DNA of 6,024 nucleotides from an uncultured Eubacteriales bacterium (lineage in GTDB: Bacteria; Bacillota; Clostridia; Christensenellales; Pumilibacteraceae): the NCBI GenBank assembly GCA_900555875.1, contig USNB01000076.1, positions 1-6,024 of the forward strand. The letters run 5' to 3'. The notes under the pieces are model-generated. The model did no database searches. It was given only the letters and a program-made list of their open reading frames with translations, and was not told the origin of the DNA. Below, piece after piece: positions 1 to 5,504 of this stretch; the first letter of the stretch is position 1, and each line of letters opens with the position of its first letter. Position numbers and translations under genes: made by a program.

Positions 1-374
1 GTATCTTTCCCGGGCACCTCGACGGCTATATGAGAAAACCAACTGTCCTTTTTTGCCCCGTGCCAATGCTTGACCTCCGGCGGTATCCTGACAAAATCGC
101 CCGGTTTAAGAGGCACCGCAGGCTTCCCCCATTCACGGTACCACCCTTCACCCGCGACGCAGAGCAGGATCTGTCCTCCGCCCTCGGACGCATGATGTAT
201 GTGCCAATTATTGCGACAGCCGGGTTCGAACGTAACGTTCGCAAAAAACGGATCGCCCGTGCCGGGAGCGTTGAGCGGGTTGAGGTATGACTTGCCGATA
301 AAGAATTTCGCATAGGCGGTGTTCTCCTCGCCTTTGCCGAATATGTTCGCTCTTTCAAAGTTCTCGTCTTTCAT
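1..374 (-). CDS. Cupin-domain protein, hydroxynitrile-lyase-like family (3' end outside window)
   Basis: A continuous minus-strand reading frame of 124 codons runs from the ATG at 374-372 off the left edge; I translated it directly. A Shine-Dalgarno AGGAGG (385-380) sits 5 bases before the ATG. The product is a small single-domain cupin (beta-barrel metalloprotein). Recognisable family blocks are FFIGKSYLNPL (24-34), FEPGCRNNWHIHH (49-61), the GGGQILLCVAGEGWY block (65-79), KPGDFVRIP (90-98) and KHWHGA (102-107). By alignment from memory with the manganese cupin hydroxynitrile lyase of Granulicella, likely metal ligands are H58, H60, Q68 and H103, with H115 in the place of a proposed active-site histidine. 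Such proteins are often annotated near carboxymuconolactone decarboxylases; the real substrate is unknown and lyase activity is not implied. About 10-20 residues are probably missing. It has its own promoter and no functional link to sporulation is visible. Confidence 0.88.
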   Translation of the reverse strand, partial: MKDENFERANIFGKGEENTAYAKFFIGKSYLNPLNAPGTGDPFFANVTFEPGCRNNWHIHHASEGGGQILLCVAGEGWYREWGKPAVPLKPGDFVRIPPEVKHWHGAKKDSWFSHIAVEVPGKD

Positions 375-401
375 ATGTGCCTCCTGCATGTTTCTGTATA
401 A

Positions 402-430
402 AGTATAGCGCGCGGCGAGCGGAATGTAAA
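402..430 (-). promoter_or_regulatory. Putative sigma-A promoter of the cupin gene
   Basis: On the minus strand a -35 TTTACA (430-425, 5 of 6 matches to consensus) is followed after exactly 17 bases by a -10 TATACT (407-402, 5 of 6). Transcription would start near 395, giving a leader of about 20 bases that contains the AGGAGG site. The cupin gene can therefore be transcribed independently of sigE. This is a sequence match only. Confidence 0.6.
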
Positions 431-469
431 ATACTTATTTTTAATAATGCATCATGCGTTTTGTGAATA

Positions 470-1180
470 TCACGCGAATATGCCCGACTTATTCAGCTCC
501 TTGCGGAGGTGGAGTATTATCTTCTTTTCAAGCCTGGAAATATATGATTGACTGATCCCGAGAATATCCGCCACTTCCTTCTGCGTCTTTTCTTCCTCTC
601 CCTTAAGGCCGAAACGCATTTCCATGATGACGCGCTCGCGGTCAGTCAGGCGTGATACCGCGTCGCGTAGCAATTGTTTTTCCACATCCGTTTCAAGTCC
701 TCTGCTGACTATATCCGGCTCGGTGCCGAGTATATCGGAAATGAGAAGCTCGTTTCCCTCGAAATCCACGTTGAGCGGCTCGTCCAGCGACACCTCGCAC
801 CGTGTGCGCACGATACGCCGGAGATGCATGAGTATCTCGTTTTCTATGCAGCGCGACGCATACGTTGCGAGCTTGATGTTCTTTTCAAAGTTATATGAAT
901 TGACCGCCTTGATCAGACCTATGGTCCCCACGCCGATGAGATCCTCCACGTCGACGCCCGTATTGTCAAACTTGCGCGCTATGTATACGACGAGCCGCAG
1001 GTTGCGCTCTATGAGCAATGATTTTGCGGCGGCGCTTCCCTCGCGCATCTCGCCGAGCGCGCGGCTTTCTTCCGACGGCGAAAGCGGCATGGGCAAGGTC
1101 TCTCCGCTGCCCACGTAATGCACTTCGCCCTCTTTTATACCGAGGATCTTTCCGATAATTTTTTTTATCAACTTAAGCAT
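470..1180 (-). CDS. sigE: Pro-sigma-E, mother-cell sporulation sigma factor
   Basis: This is the 236-residue early mother-cell sigma factor of sporulation, made as an inactive membrane-bound precursor and activated by SpoIIGA. The first 20 or so residues form a basic amphipathic segment (LIKKIIGKILGI, 4-15), the expected pro-sequence, followed by HYVGSGETLPMPL, equivalent to the start of mature sigma-E. Region 2 spans about 57-125 (NLRLVVYIARKF 60-71, GTIGLIKAVN 85-94, KLATYASRCIENEI 103-116), covering core binding and -10 recognition. Region 4 is about 180-230, with DREREVIM-like DRERVIMEMRFGL at 180-192 and the helix-turn-helix TQKEVADILGISQSYISRLE at 199-218. The ATG lies inside the end of spoIIGA (8-base overlap) behind GGAGG, so the two are probably translationally coupled. 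The pro-sequence is about six residues shorter than in B. subtilis. sigG does not follow; a cupin gene does. I see no clear terminator after the TGA. Confidence 0.97.
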   Translation of the reverse strand: MLKLIKKIIGKILGIKEGEVHYVGSGETLPMPLSPSEESRALGEMREGSAAAKSLLIERNLRLVVYIARKFDNTGVDVEDLIGVGTIGLIKAVNSYNFEKNIKLATYASRCIENEILMHLRRIVRTRCEVSLDEPLNVDFEGNELLISDILGTEPDIVSRGLETDVEKQLLRDAVSRLTDRERVIMEMRFGLKGEEEKTQKEVADILGISQSYISRLEKKIILHLRKELNKSGIFA

Positions 1181-1982
1181 AACTGCCTCCGAGTACGGAT
1201 ACGGGTAAAAGCATGTCTTCGTTGCGGCCGAATCCGCATGCCGATATGCCCAGTATCACATCACTATATTTATTCCGTTTTTTATCGAAATATAATAAGA
1301 ATTTGTCCGGCTTTATCAGAATGAGTCGCGTCTCGCCGCCTATCCCGCCTACGATCTTGCTTCCGGAAGAATATCTGAGGAGCACGTCGTCTCCGAATTT
1401 CCCTATCACAGACGACAGCTTTACCACCGCTATCGGAACGCCGTCGTCCTCCAGCCCGTTGCCGGTATCGATATACCCCGTCATTTCCGCGGTAGTTCCG
1501 CGAATCGTGACCATAACTTTGCGCCGGAAAGAATTCTCGATCCGCTTTTTCCTTGCCGCTTTTATGAGCGCCGCAGTCGGGATATAGATCAGCACGCTCA
1601 CTGCAGAAGGAAGACAATACGGCAGATAATGCGAAGAAAGCGCCAGCCCGAGATCCCCCGAAATAAAACAGTTTGCAGCCACGCTCGCGCCCGCAAGCAA
1701 TGCAGTGGACGCAAAAAACGCCAGCGCGCCCAACGGTACATTGCATACTCTTACGAACAACACTACGGACAGCAATACTCCCACAAGGATCTTCGCAAGC
1801 ACTATAAGCGGAGTCGGCAGGCTCCAGAACGGATAAAACACGCTTACTAAAGTTCCTGCGATCGCTGTAGCAGCCGTCCGCAAGCGCTTCGGTCTGATAC
1901 CTGTAAACGTATACGCAAGATATGAAGAAAGCACGGTAACGACCACATTATCGATCACTACAAATTCTATATACACCTTCAT
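1173..1982 (-). CDS. spoIIGA: SpoIIGA, membrane aspartic protease that activates pro-sigma-E
   Basis: SpoIIGA cleaves the pro-peptide of sigma-E at the polar septum in response to the forespore signal SpoIIR. With the start chosen here the protein has 269 residues. The N-terminal half has about five membrane segments (roughly 4-27, 37-53, 57-79, 83-107, 123-142), followed by a basic stretch (KAARKKRIE) and a C-terminal pepsin-like half-domain. The catalytic aspartate is D172 in GYIDTGNGLEDDGVPIAVV (169-187). A later GKF...GGIGG region fits the family dimeric aspartic-protease fold. The start MKVYIEFVVIDN matches the conserved family N-terminus (B. subtilis begins MKIYLD). The frame stays open for 39 more codons upstream, to 2099, but that stretch overlaps the probable promoter. 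No Shine-Dalgarno precedes the ATG (see promoter entry). It is shorter than the roughly 310 residues of B. subtilis. It overlaps sigE by 8 bases. Confidence 0.93.
   Translation of the reverse strand: MKVYIEFVVIDNVVVTVLSSYLAYTFTGIRPKRLRTAATAIAGTLVSVFYPFWSLPTPLIVLAKILVGVLLSVVLFVRVCNVPLGALAFFASTALLAGASVAANCFISGDLGLALSSHYLPYCLPSAVSVLIYIPTAALIKAARKKRIENSFRRKVMVTIRGTTAEMTGYIDTGNGLEDDGVPIAVVKLSSVIGKFGDDVLLRYSSGSKIVGGIGGETRLILIKPDKFLLYFDKKRNKYSDVILGISACGFGRNEDMLLPVSVLGGSYA
1186..1190 (-). promoter_or_regulatory. Ribosome binding site of sigE inside spoIIGA
   Basis: GGAGG lies 5 bases before the sigE ATG (1180-1178), within the last Gly-Gly codons of spoIIGA. It fixes the sigE start and lets ribosomes finishing SpoIIGA re-initiate, tying the amounts of protease and substrate together. 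Confidence 0.8.
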
Positions 1983-1989
1983 CGTCGCA

Positions 1990-2033
1990 ATTGTAGCATA
2001 TAATATCGGGTGAGTAATCGCCTTTATTGTCGA
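1990..2033 (-). promoter_or_regulatory. Putative spoIIG promoter region
   Basis: Two overlapping readings are possible on the minus strand. (1) An extended -10 TGCTACAAT (1998-1990) ends 7 bases before the spoIIGA ATG, with only a weak -35 (ATTACT, 2018-2013) at 17 bases; this would give a leaderless message. (2) TCGACA (2033-2028) and TATTAT (2005-2000) are spaced by 22 bases, the unusual spacing known for the B. subtilis spoIIG promoter. In both cases the TCGACA element is also a Spo0A box read on the other strand (TGTCGA), so activator and polymerase sites are adjacent or overlap, as expected for a Spo0A-driven promoter. Which -10 is used cannot be settled from sequence. Confidence 0.55.
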
Positions 2034-2138
2034 TAAAATAAATATCCACCCGCATATGAAGCGCACCCCAAAAGTCAGACAAAACTTCAGGAGGTACATT
2101 ACAATACGGATGGCACTTCATTTTCGCTCATGCGACAA
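2027..2138. promoter_or_regulatory. Three candidate Spo0A boxes upstream of spoIIGA
   Basis: Compared with the 0A-box core TTGTCGAA, the region holds TTGTCGAT on the plus strand at 2027-2034 (7 of 8), TTGTCTGA on the minus strand at 2082-2075 (6 of 8) and TTGTCGCA on the minus strand at 2138-2131 (7 of 8). Spo0A~P directly activates spoIIG in Bacillus through several boxes upstream of the promoter, so such sites are expected here. The two 7-of-8 matches are the credible ones; the middle one is weak. Confidence 0.45.
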
Positions 2139-2141
2139 TAA

Positions 2142-2173
2142 GAAAAACGCTTGATCGGGATCAAGCGTTTTTC
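2142..2173 (-). terminator. Intrinsic terminator of the fts operon
   Basis: A perfect inverted repeat with 15-base arms (2142-2156 and 2159-2173, core ACGCTTGATC / GATCAAGCGT) separated by two bases lies 22 bases after the ftsZ stop. On the minus strand the stem ends in TTTTTCTTATT, giving the U-run of a Rho-independent terminator. The innermost pairs would open to form a normal loop. Its symmetry also gives a T-run on the plus strand, but no convergent gene uses it. It separates vegetative division genes from the sporulation operon. Confidence 0.9.
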
Positions 2174-2195
2174 GAGTATTATCGACGATTTTTCG

Positions 2196-3368
2196 TTATT
2201 TTTTGTCCCCGAAGGTATTCTGCCGACGGTTACGCTGTTCTTTCAGCCATGGAGCGACGTCGTCATCGTCATCCGTATCGCTGACGTGCACGATGCTCGA
2301 TGCGATACCGGGACCGCGCTTTGGCTGAGGATCAGACGGCTGCCTGTCCCGTTCCGCCGGCGCTGCCTCCGGTTCACGCGTCGCAGGGCTGCGGCTTGCT
2401 TCCGCCTGACGGCGCTCGTCGCCGAATCCCGTGGCGATCAGCATTATCTCCACATCATGGGGAAGATCGTCGCGGAAATCGAAACCGAATATTATATTCG
2501 CGTCCTTGTGTACAGCCTCGCGCACGAGCACGGCTGCCTTATCTATCTCCTCTACGGTCACTTCCTTCTTTGCCTTGACATACAGCATAACACTGGTAGC
2601 ATTGTTTATGCGTATATCCTGAAGACGTATGTTGACTGCGGACTTGACGGCGTTTATCACTCTGTCCGTTCCGCTGCCGCTTCCTATACCGAGATAAGCC
2701 CTGCCCATATCCTTGAGAACCGTGCGAAGATCGGCAAAATCGATGTTGAGGGTCTGCGTGTTGATGATCACGTCGCTTATGCCGAGTATGCACTGGCGAA
2801 GCACTCCGTCCGCATACTCAAAAGCCTCGCTCATCGTCGCATTGTTAGAAAGAGCGACAAGATTTTCATTTGCGACGACTATGTACGCATCCGCCACTTT
2901 AGAAAGATTCTCTATACCTATATCGGCGTTTACGATACGATGACGCCCCTCGAGGTAAAACGGCTTCGTGACCACGGCTACGACGAGCTTGCCCATATCT
3001 TTGGCGATGGACGCCACGACGGGAGAAGCGCCCGTACCCGTACCCTTGCCCATACCGGCAGTGATGATAACGAGGTTCGCCTCCTTAAGATATTCCTTGA
3101 TGATATTGCGGCTCTCTTCCGCTGCGCGCTGTCCTATTTCGGGATTAGCGCCGGCTCCAAGCCCCTGAGTGAGCTTTTCGCCTATCTGTATGCGGAATTT
3201 TGCTTTGGATTTGTGCAGATCCTGAAGGTCGGTATTGATCGCGATAAAATCGACCCCGCCAAACGCGCTGTCGATCATCCTGTTGAGCGCATTGCCTCCG
3301 CCTCCTCCCACGCCGACAACGGCGATCTTGGAACTCGGCGCTTCATTACCGTAAATCTGTCTTGACAT
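2196..3368 (-). CDS. ftsZ: FtsZ, tubulin-like cell division GTPase, with altered signature loop
   Basis: FtsZ polymerises with GTP into the Z-ring that places the division septum and, in spore formers, the polar septum. The 390-residue length is normal. Visible motifs: glycine-rich loop VVGVGGGGGNALNRM (17-31), NTD (45-47), GAGANPEIG (71-79), EGRHR (140-144), AFEYADGVL (182-190), T7 loop NIDFADLRTV (208-217) with N208, D210 and D213 kept, IATGF (311-315), a variable linker (about 318-363) rich in E, R and P, and an acidic run leading into VAPWLKEQRNRR (371-382), which fits the C-terminal peptide that binds FtsA. Oddities: the tubulin signature, normally GGGTGTG, reads GKGTGTG (107-113), and the usual PG before the T7 loop is TQ. 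A 9-residue or so tail follows the C-terminal peptide. The start has AAGGAG 10 bases upstream, just after the ftsA stop; gap to ftsA 16 bases. It is the last gene before the terminator. Confidence 0.98.
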   Translation of the reverse strand: MSRQIYGNEAPSSKIAVVGVGGGGGNALNRMIDSAFGGVDFIAINTDLQDLHKSKAKFRIQIGEKLTQGLGAGANPEIGQRAAEESRNIIKEYLKEANLVIITAGMGKGTGTGASPVVASIAKDMGKLVVAVVTKPFYLEGRHRIVNADIGIENLSKVADAYIVVANENLVALSNNATMSEAFEYADGVLRQCILGISDVIINTQTLNIDFADLRTVLKDMGRAYLGIGSGSGTDRVINAVKSAVNIRLQDIRINNATSVMLYVKAKKEVTVEEIDKAAVLVREAVHKDANIIFGFDFRDDLPHDVEIMLIATGFGDERRQAEASRSPATREPEAAPAERDRQPSDPQPKRGPGIASSIVHVSDTDDDDDVAPWLKEQRNRRQNTFGDKK

Positions 3369-3384
3369 TATCGGTCATCTCCTT

Positions 3385-4542
3385 TTATCTTCCGAACAGT
3401 TTAGCAAACAATCCTTTCTTGCGCTGCGGCGCGGATTCCGCTCCGAGGACCATATCCATGAGAGACAACGCGCTAGAAAGATGAGGCTTGTTCATCTGAG
3501 GAAGATCGGGCGCTGCTATCTCGAACTGTCTGTCGGTCTTTTTGGAAAGAAAATCCACTGCACCGGGGATATACGATATCCCTCCGCCCGTAAGACAATA
3601 CGTCGCCGACGGCGGAAGATCGCACGAAGAGAGGCATTTGTTTATCGTTTTGGCAAGTTTATTCATCCGGGCGATGACGACATCGTTCACCTGCGTCGCG
3701 GACAGCGACATCACCCTGTCTCCCACCGGAAGATCGTATGTGTCTTCCTGCGAAAATTCGAGATTGAGAACGGCTTTCCGCTTGAGCGTCTCCGCAAGCG
3801 AGAACCGTATGCTGAGATCCTCATGCAGATCCTTGGTAAAGTGCCCGCCGCCGAGCGAAAAACTGAACTGTCGCACTATGCCGTCGCCGCGCGCTACAGC
3901 TATATCCGTAACGATATAGCCGACGTCGACGAGCACGGCATACCTGTCGCGCACGACGTCATCAAAAAGGAACAGCGTTTCCGCAAGCAGCGAGCTTACG
4001 AAATCGACCGATTCTATTCCGAGATCCTCCGCTATCCTGCCGAACAATCCGGTGAATTTACGGTCTGCAAGGATATACGATATATATCCCGACAATCTTG
4101 TCGCCGTCATCCCGACAGGCTGAATGAGTTTGCGCTCGTCGCCGAGGGTAAAGTACACGGGCTGACTGTTTACAAGCTCGTATTCTTCGTTGTCGTCGAA
4201 ATCGTTGCCGAGAGAGAGCAGCTTGTCCACATCTTCGTCCGTTACCTTACGGCGTTTGTTGAGCGCCATGGTAACGTCTTTACACTGCGTGACCGAGAAC
4301 TGTCCGGGAACGCCTATGTACAAATGACGTATTTTCATGTTGGCGTCCGTCTCGGCTGCGGATATCGCCTTGAAAACAGTACCTACAAGCTCGTCCGGGC
4401 GATAGAATTCACCGTCCTCGTAGCCCGGGTATTCGCACTCGCCCGTACCGACGATATTTATCGTATTATTGACTCCGCGCCGTCCTATCATCGCGGTGAT
4501 ACGCGACGATCCGACGTCGAGTATTGCAACTTCCTGTGCCAC
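3385..4542 (-). CDS. ftsA: FtsA, actin-like membrane anchor of the Z-ring
   Basis: FtsA binds the FtsZ C-terminal peptide, attaches it to the membrane and recruits later division proteins. The 385-residue protein shows phosphate-1 AILDVGSSRITAMIG (6-20), a 1C domain (about 83-165, with KVTDEDVDKLL and PVGMTATRLSGYISYI), phosphate-2 VLVDVGYIVTDIAV (203-216), SLGGGHFTKDL (229-239), AETLK (250-254), an adenosine motif LTGGGISYIPGAVDFL (317-332) and a basic amphipathic C-terminus RKKGLFAKLFGR (374-385), the membrane-targeting helix. Length is slightly below B. subtilis and E. coli FtsA. The start codon is GTG, well supported by GAGGAGG (4554-4548) 5 bases upstream. It lies 13 bases after ftsQ and 16 before ftsZ, clearly one operon. 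Odd: phosphate-2 usually reads like DxGGGTT but here is DVGYIVT, keeping D206, G208, T212 and D213. Confidence 0.96.
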   Translation of the reverse strand: MAQEVAILDVGSSRITAMIGRRGVNNTINIVGTGECEYPGYEDGEFYRPDELVGTVFKAISAAETDANMKIRHLYIGVPGQFSVTQCKDVTMALNKRRKVTDEDVDKLLSLGNDFDDNEEYELVNSQPVYFTLGDERKLIQPVGMTATRLSGYISYILADRKFTGLFGRIAEDLGIESVDFVSSLLAETLFLFDDVVRDRYAVLVDVGYIVTDIAVARGDGIVRQFSFSLGGGHFTKDLHEDLSIRFSLAETLKRKAVLNLEFSQEDTYDLPVGDRVMSLSATQVNDVVIARMNKLAKTINKCLSSCDLPPSATYCLTGGGISYIPGAVDFLSKKTDRQFEIAAPDLPQMNKPHLSSALSLMDMVLGAESAPQRKKGLFAKLFGR

Positions 4543-4555
4543 CCTTGCCTCCTCG

Positions 4556-5425
4556 TCAGCTGTCTGTGCCGTAATCGGCTCTGTAACTGCCCGTATTCCG
4601 ATCGTAATGCACTACGGCGTATCCGCCCGTTTCGTCCACCGCGTCACTGTTGGACGCCGCGTAATATGACGATACCATGGCGTTTACCGCGCGCTCGAGA
4701 TCCCCGCCTTCCTCAAAACTGCCGTCGCTGCGGCATTCCAGCCTGAACGTAAAACCGCTGCGCATGGTTATCTCTATAATCCCGCCGCCGACCGAAGGAT
4801 CGCCTCCTCCGCGAGAAAGATCGACGGAATCGTATGACGCGCGGAACACCTTGCTGCCCGCGTCCGACGGTTTTTCGAGCGATTCGGCATATGTAGTGAG
4901 CATAGCCATCGCGATACGGTCGAACGAATCGACGGAATAAAGATATTCGCCCGGAACGTTGCTGACCGGTTTTTCGAACGGAGTTACCGTCATGACCGGC
5001 GAATCGGATGAAACCACCGGTTCTTCGGATATGCGCGTGATCTTGCAGGACGTTCCGGCGATGATGTATGTACCGTCGTCCTCGTTATATATCTGCAGAT
5101 CGTCGGAAACATACCTGTAATCGATCTGGATCTTGTTGGGGAATACGCATTCGACGTTCACCGTTTCCGCACGGATGACTTTTGAATCGACGGCTTCCAT
5201 CAGCTCCTCTTCATCGAACAGGAATATGCTTCTGTACATGAAATCGTCAGCCGCTTCTATTACCTGACCGGATACTTCGGAGATCTCCTCGTTCTGCGTC
5301 GGCGAATAATGGCTGACGCACAGCGCTTCAATATGGTATATCGTAAAGACCGCGCTCATAACGATCACGAGCACTACGATACCTCCGAAAACGGAAAGCA
5401 GGATTATAAGCCTCTTATTCCTCAT
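4556..5425 (-). CDS. ftsQ: FtsQ/DivIB-type divisome protein
   Basis: A bitopic division protein that works outside the membrane with FtsB/DivIC and FtsL to control septal wall synthesis. With the start used here it has 289 residues: a short basic cytoplasmic end (MRNKR), one membrane segment (about 6-29), a POTRA-like domain (about 30-105) with SIFLFDEEELMEAV (66-79) and VNVECVFPNKIQIDYRY (89-105), the family's 'xVxxxxPxxIxIxxxxR'-like stretch, then a beta domain and a short acidic tail. Sequence identity in this family is low, so the call rests on topology, the POTRA pattern and position between murA and ftsA. The frame also offers an ATG at 5449 (8 codons longer), but neither ATG has a Shine-Dalgarno and a strong -10 box (5438-5433) sits between them, so a start at 5425 is preferred. 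Stop TGA is 13 bases before ftsA. Confidence 0.87.
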   Translation of the reverse strand: MRNKRLIILLSVFGGIVVLVIVMSAVFTIYHIEALCVSHYSPTQNEEISEVSGQVIEAADDFMYRSIFLFDEEELMEAVDSKVIRAETVNVECVFPNKIQIDYRYVSDDLQIYNEDDGTYIIAGTSCKITRISEEPVVSSDSPVMTVTPFEKPVSNVPGEYLYSVDSFDRIAMAMLTTYAESLEKPSDAGSKVFRASYDSVDLSRGGGDPSVGGGIIEITMRSGFTFRLECRSDGSFEEGGDLERAVNAMVSSYYAASNSDAVDETGGYAVVHYDRNTGSYRADYGTDS

Positions 5426-5432
5426 ATAGGTT

Positions 5433-5461
5433 ATTATATCAAAATGCATTTATAAAATCAA
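5433..5461 (-). promoter_or_regulatory. Putative sigma-A promoter of the ftsQ-ftsA-ftsZ operon
   Basis: On the minus strand TTGATT (5461-5456) and a perfect TATAAT (5438-5433) are spaced by 17 bases, and the -10 is extended (TGATATAAT). The -10 ends 7 bases before the ATG at 5425, so transcription would begin at or next to the start codon. A perfect 10-base palindrome AAATGCATTT (5442-5451) lies in the spacer. No terminator is visible after murA, so read-through from upstream may add to expression. Confidence 0.7.
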
Positions 5462-5488
5462 GCGTATTTATAAATTTGCGCATTTATA
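5446..5488. repeat. Three near-direct copies of an ATTTATA motif upstream of ftsQ
   Basis: On the plus strand the copies are GCATTTATA (5446-5454), GCGTATTTATA (5462-5472) and GCGCATTTATA (5478-5488); the shared (C/T)ATTTATA cores start at 5447, 5465 and 5481, spaced 18 and 16 bases. They surround the -35 region of the ftsQ promoter. They may be regulator sites, or simply composition bias in an AT-rich gap. Confidence 0.4.
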
Positions 5489-5504
5489 TATAATTACATA
5501 ACGA

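Noticed and set aside
26..358. 110-codon minus-strand frame overlapping the cupin gene
   Set aside because: It is a different frame of the same strand, with low-complexity R/S-rich product; the cupin frame has family motifs, a promoter and AGGAGG.
624..1587. Plus-strand open frames opposite sigE and spoIIGA (624-1118 and 1213-1587)
   Set aside because: Serine/arginine-rich shadows with no motifs, lying opposite well-identified genes.
1983..2099. 39-residue N-terminal extension of SpoIIGA from an ATG at 2099
   Set aside because: It goes beyond the conserved MKxY start of the family, has no ribosome site, and overlaps the probable promoter and Spo0A box.
2142..2173. Perfect inverted repeat as a mobile-element end or bidirectional terminator between convergent genes
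   Set aside because: There is no convergent gene and no transposase or target duplication; position and U-run fit an ordinary terminator after ftsZ.
2151..3365. 404-codon open frame on the plus strand, antisense to ftsZ
   Set aside because: Its translation matches no family I know, is rich in R, H and Y as expected for the reverse of a GC-biased gene, and the opposite strand encodes unmistakable FtsZ.
3481..4746. 421-codon open frame on the plus strand, antisense to ftsA and the end of ftsQ
   Set aside because: It spans two real genes, has no recognisable motif and no ribosome site, and is a shadow of codon bias.
5426..5449. 8-codon N-terminal extension of FtsQ from an ATG at 5449
   Set aside because: It has no ribosome site and would place the perfect TATAAT box inside the gene; still possible on read-through mRNA.
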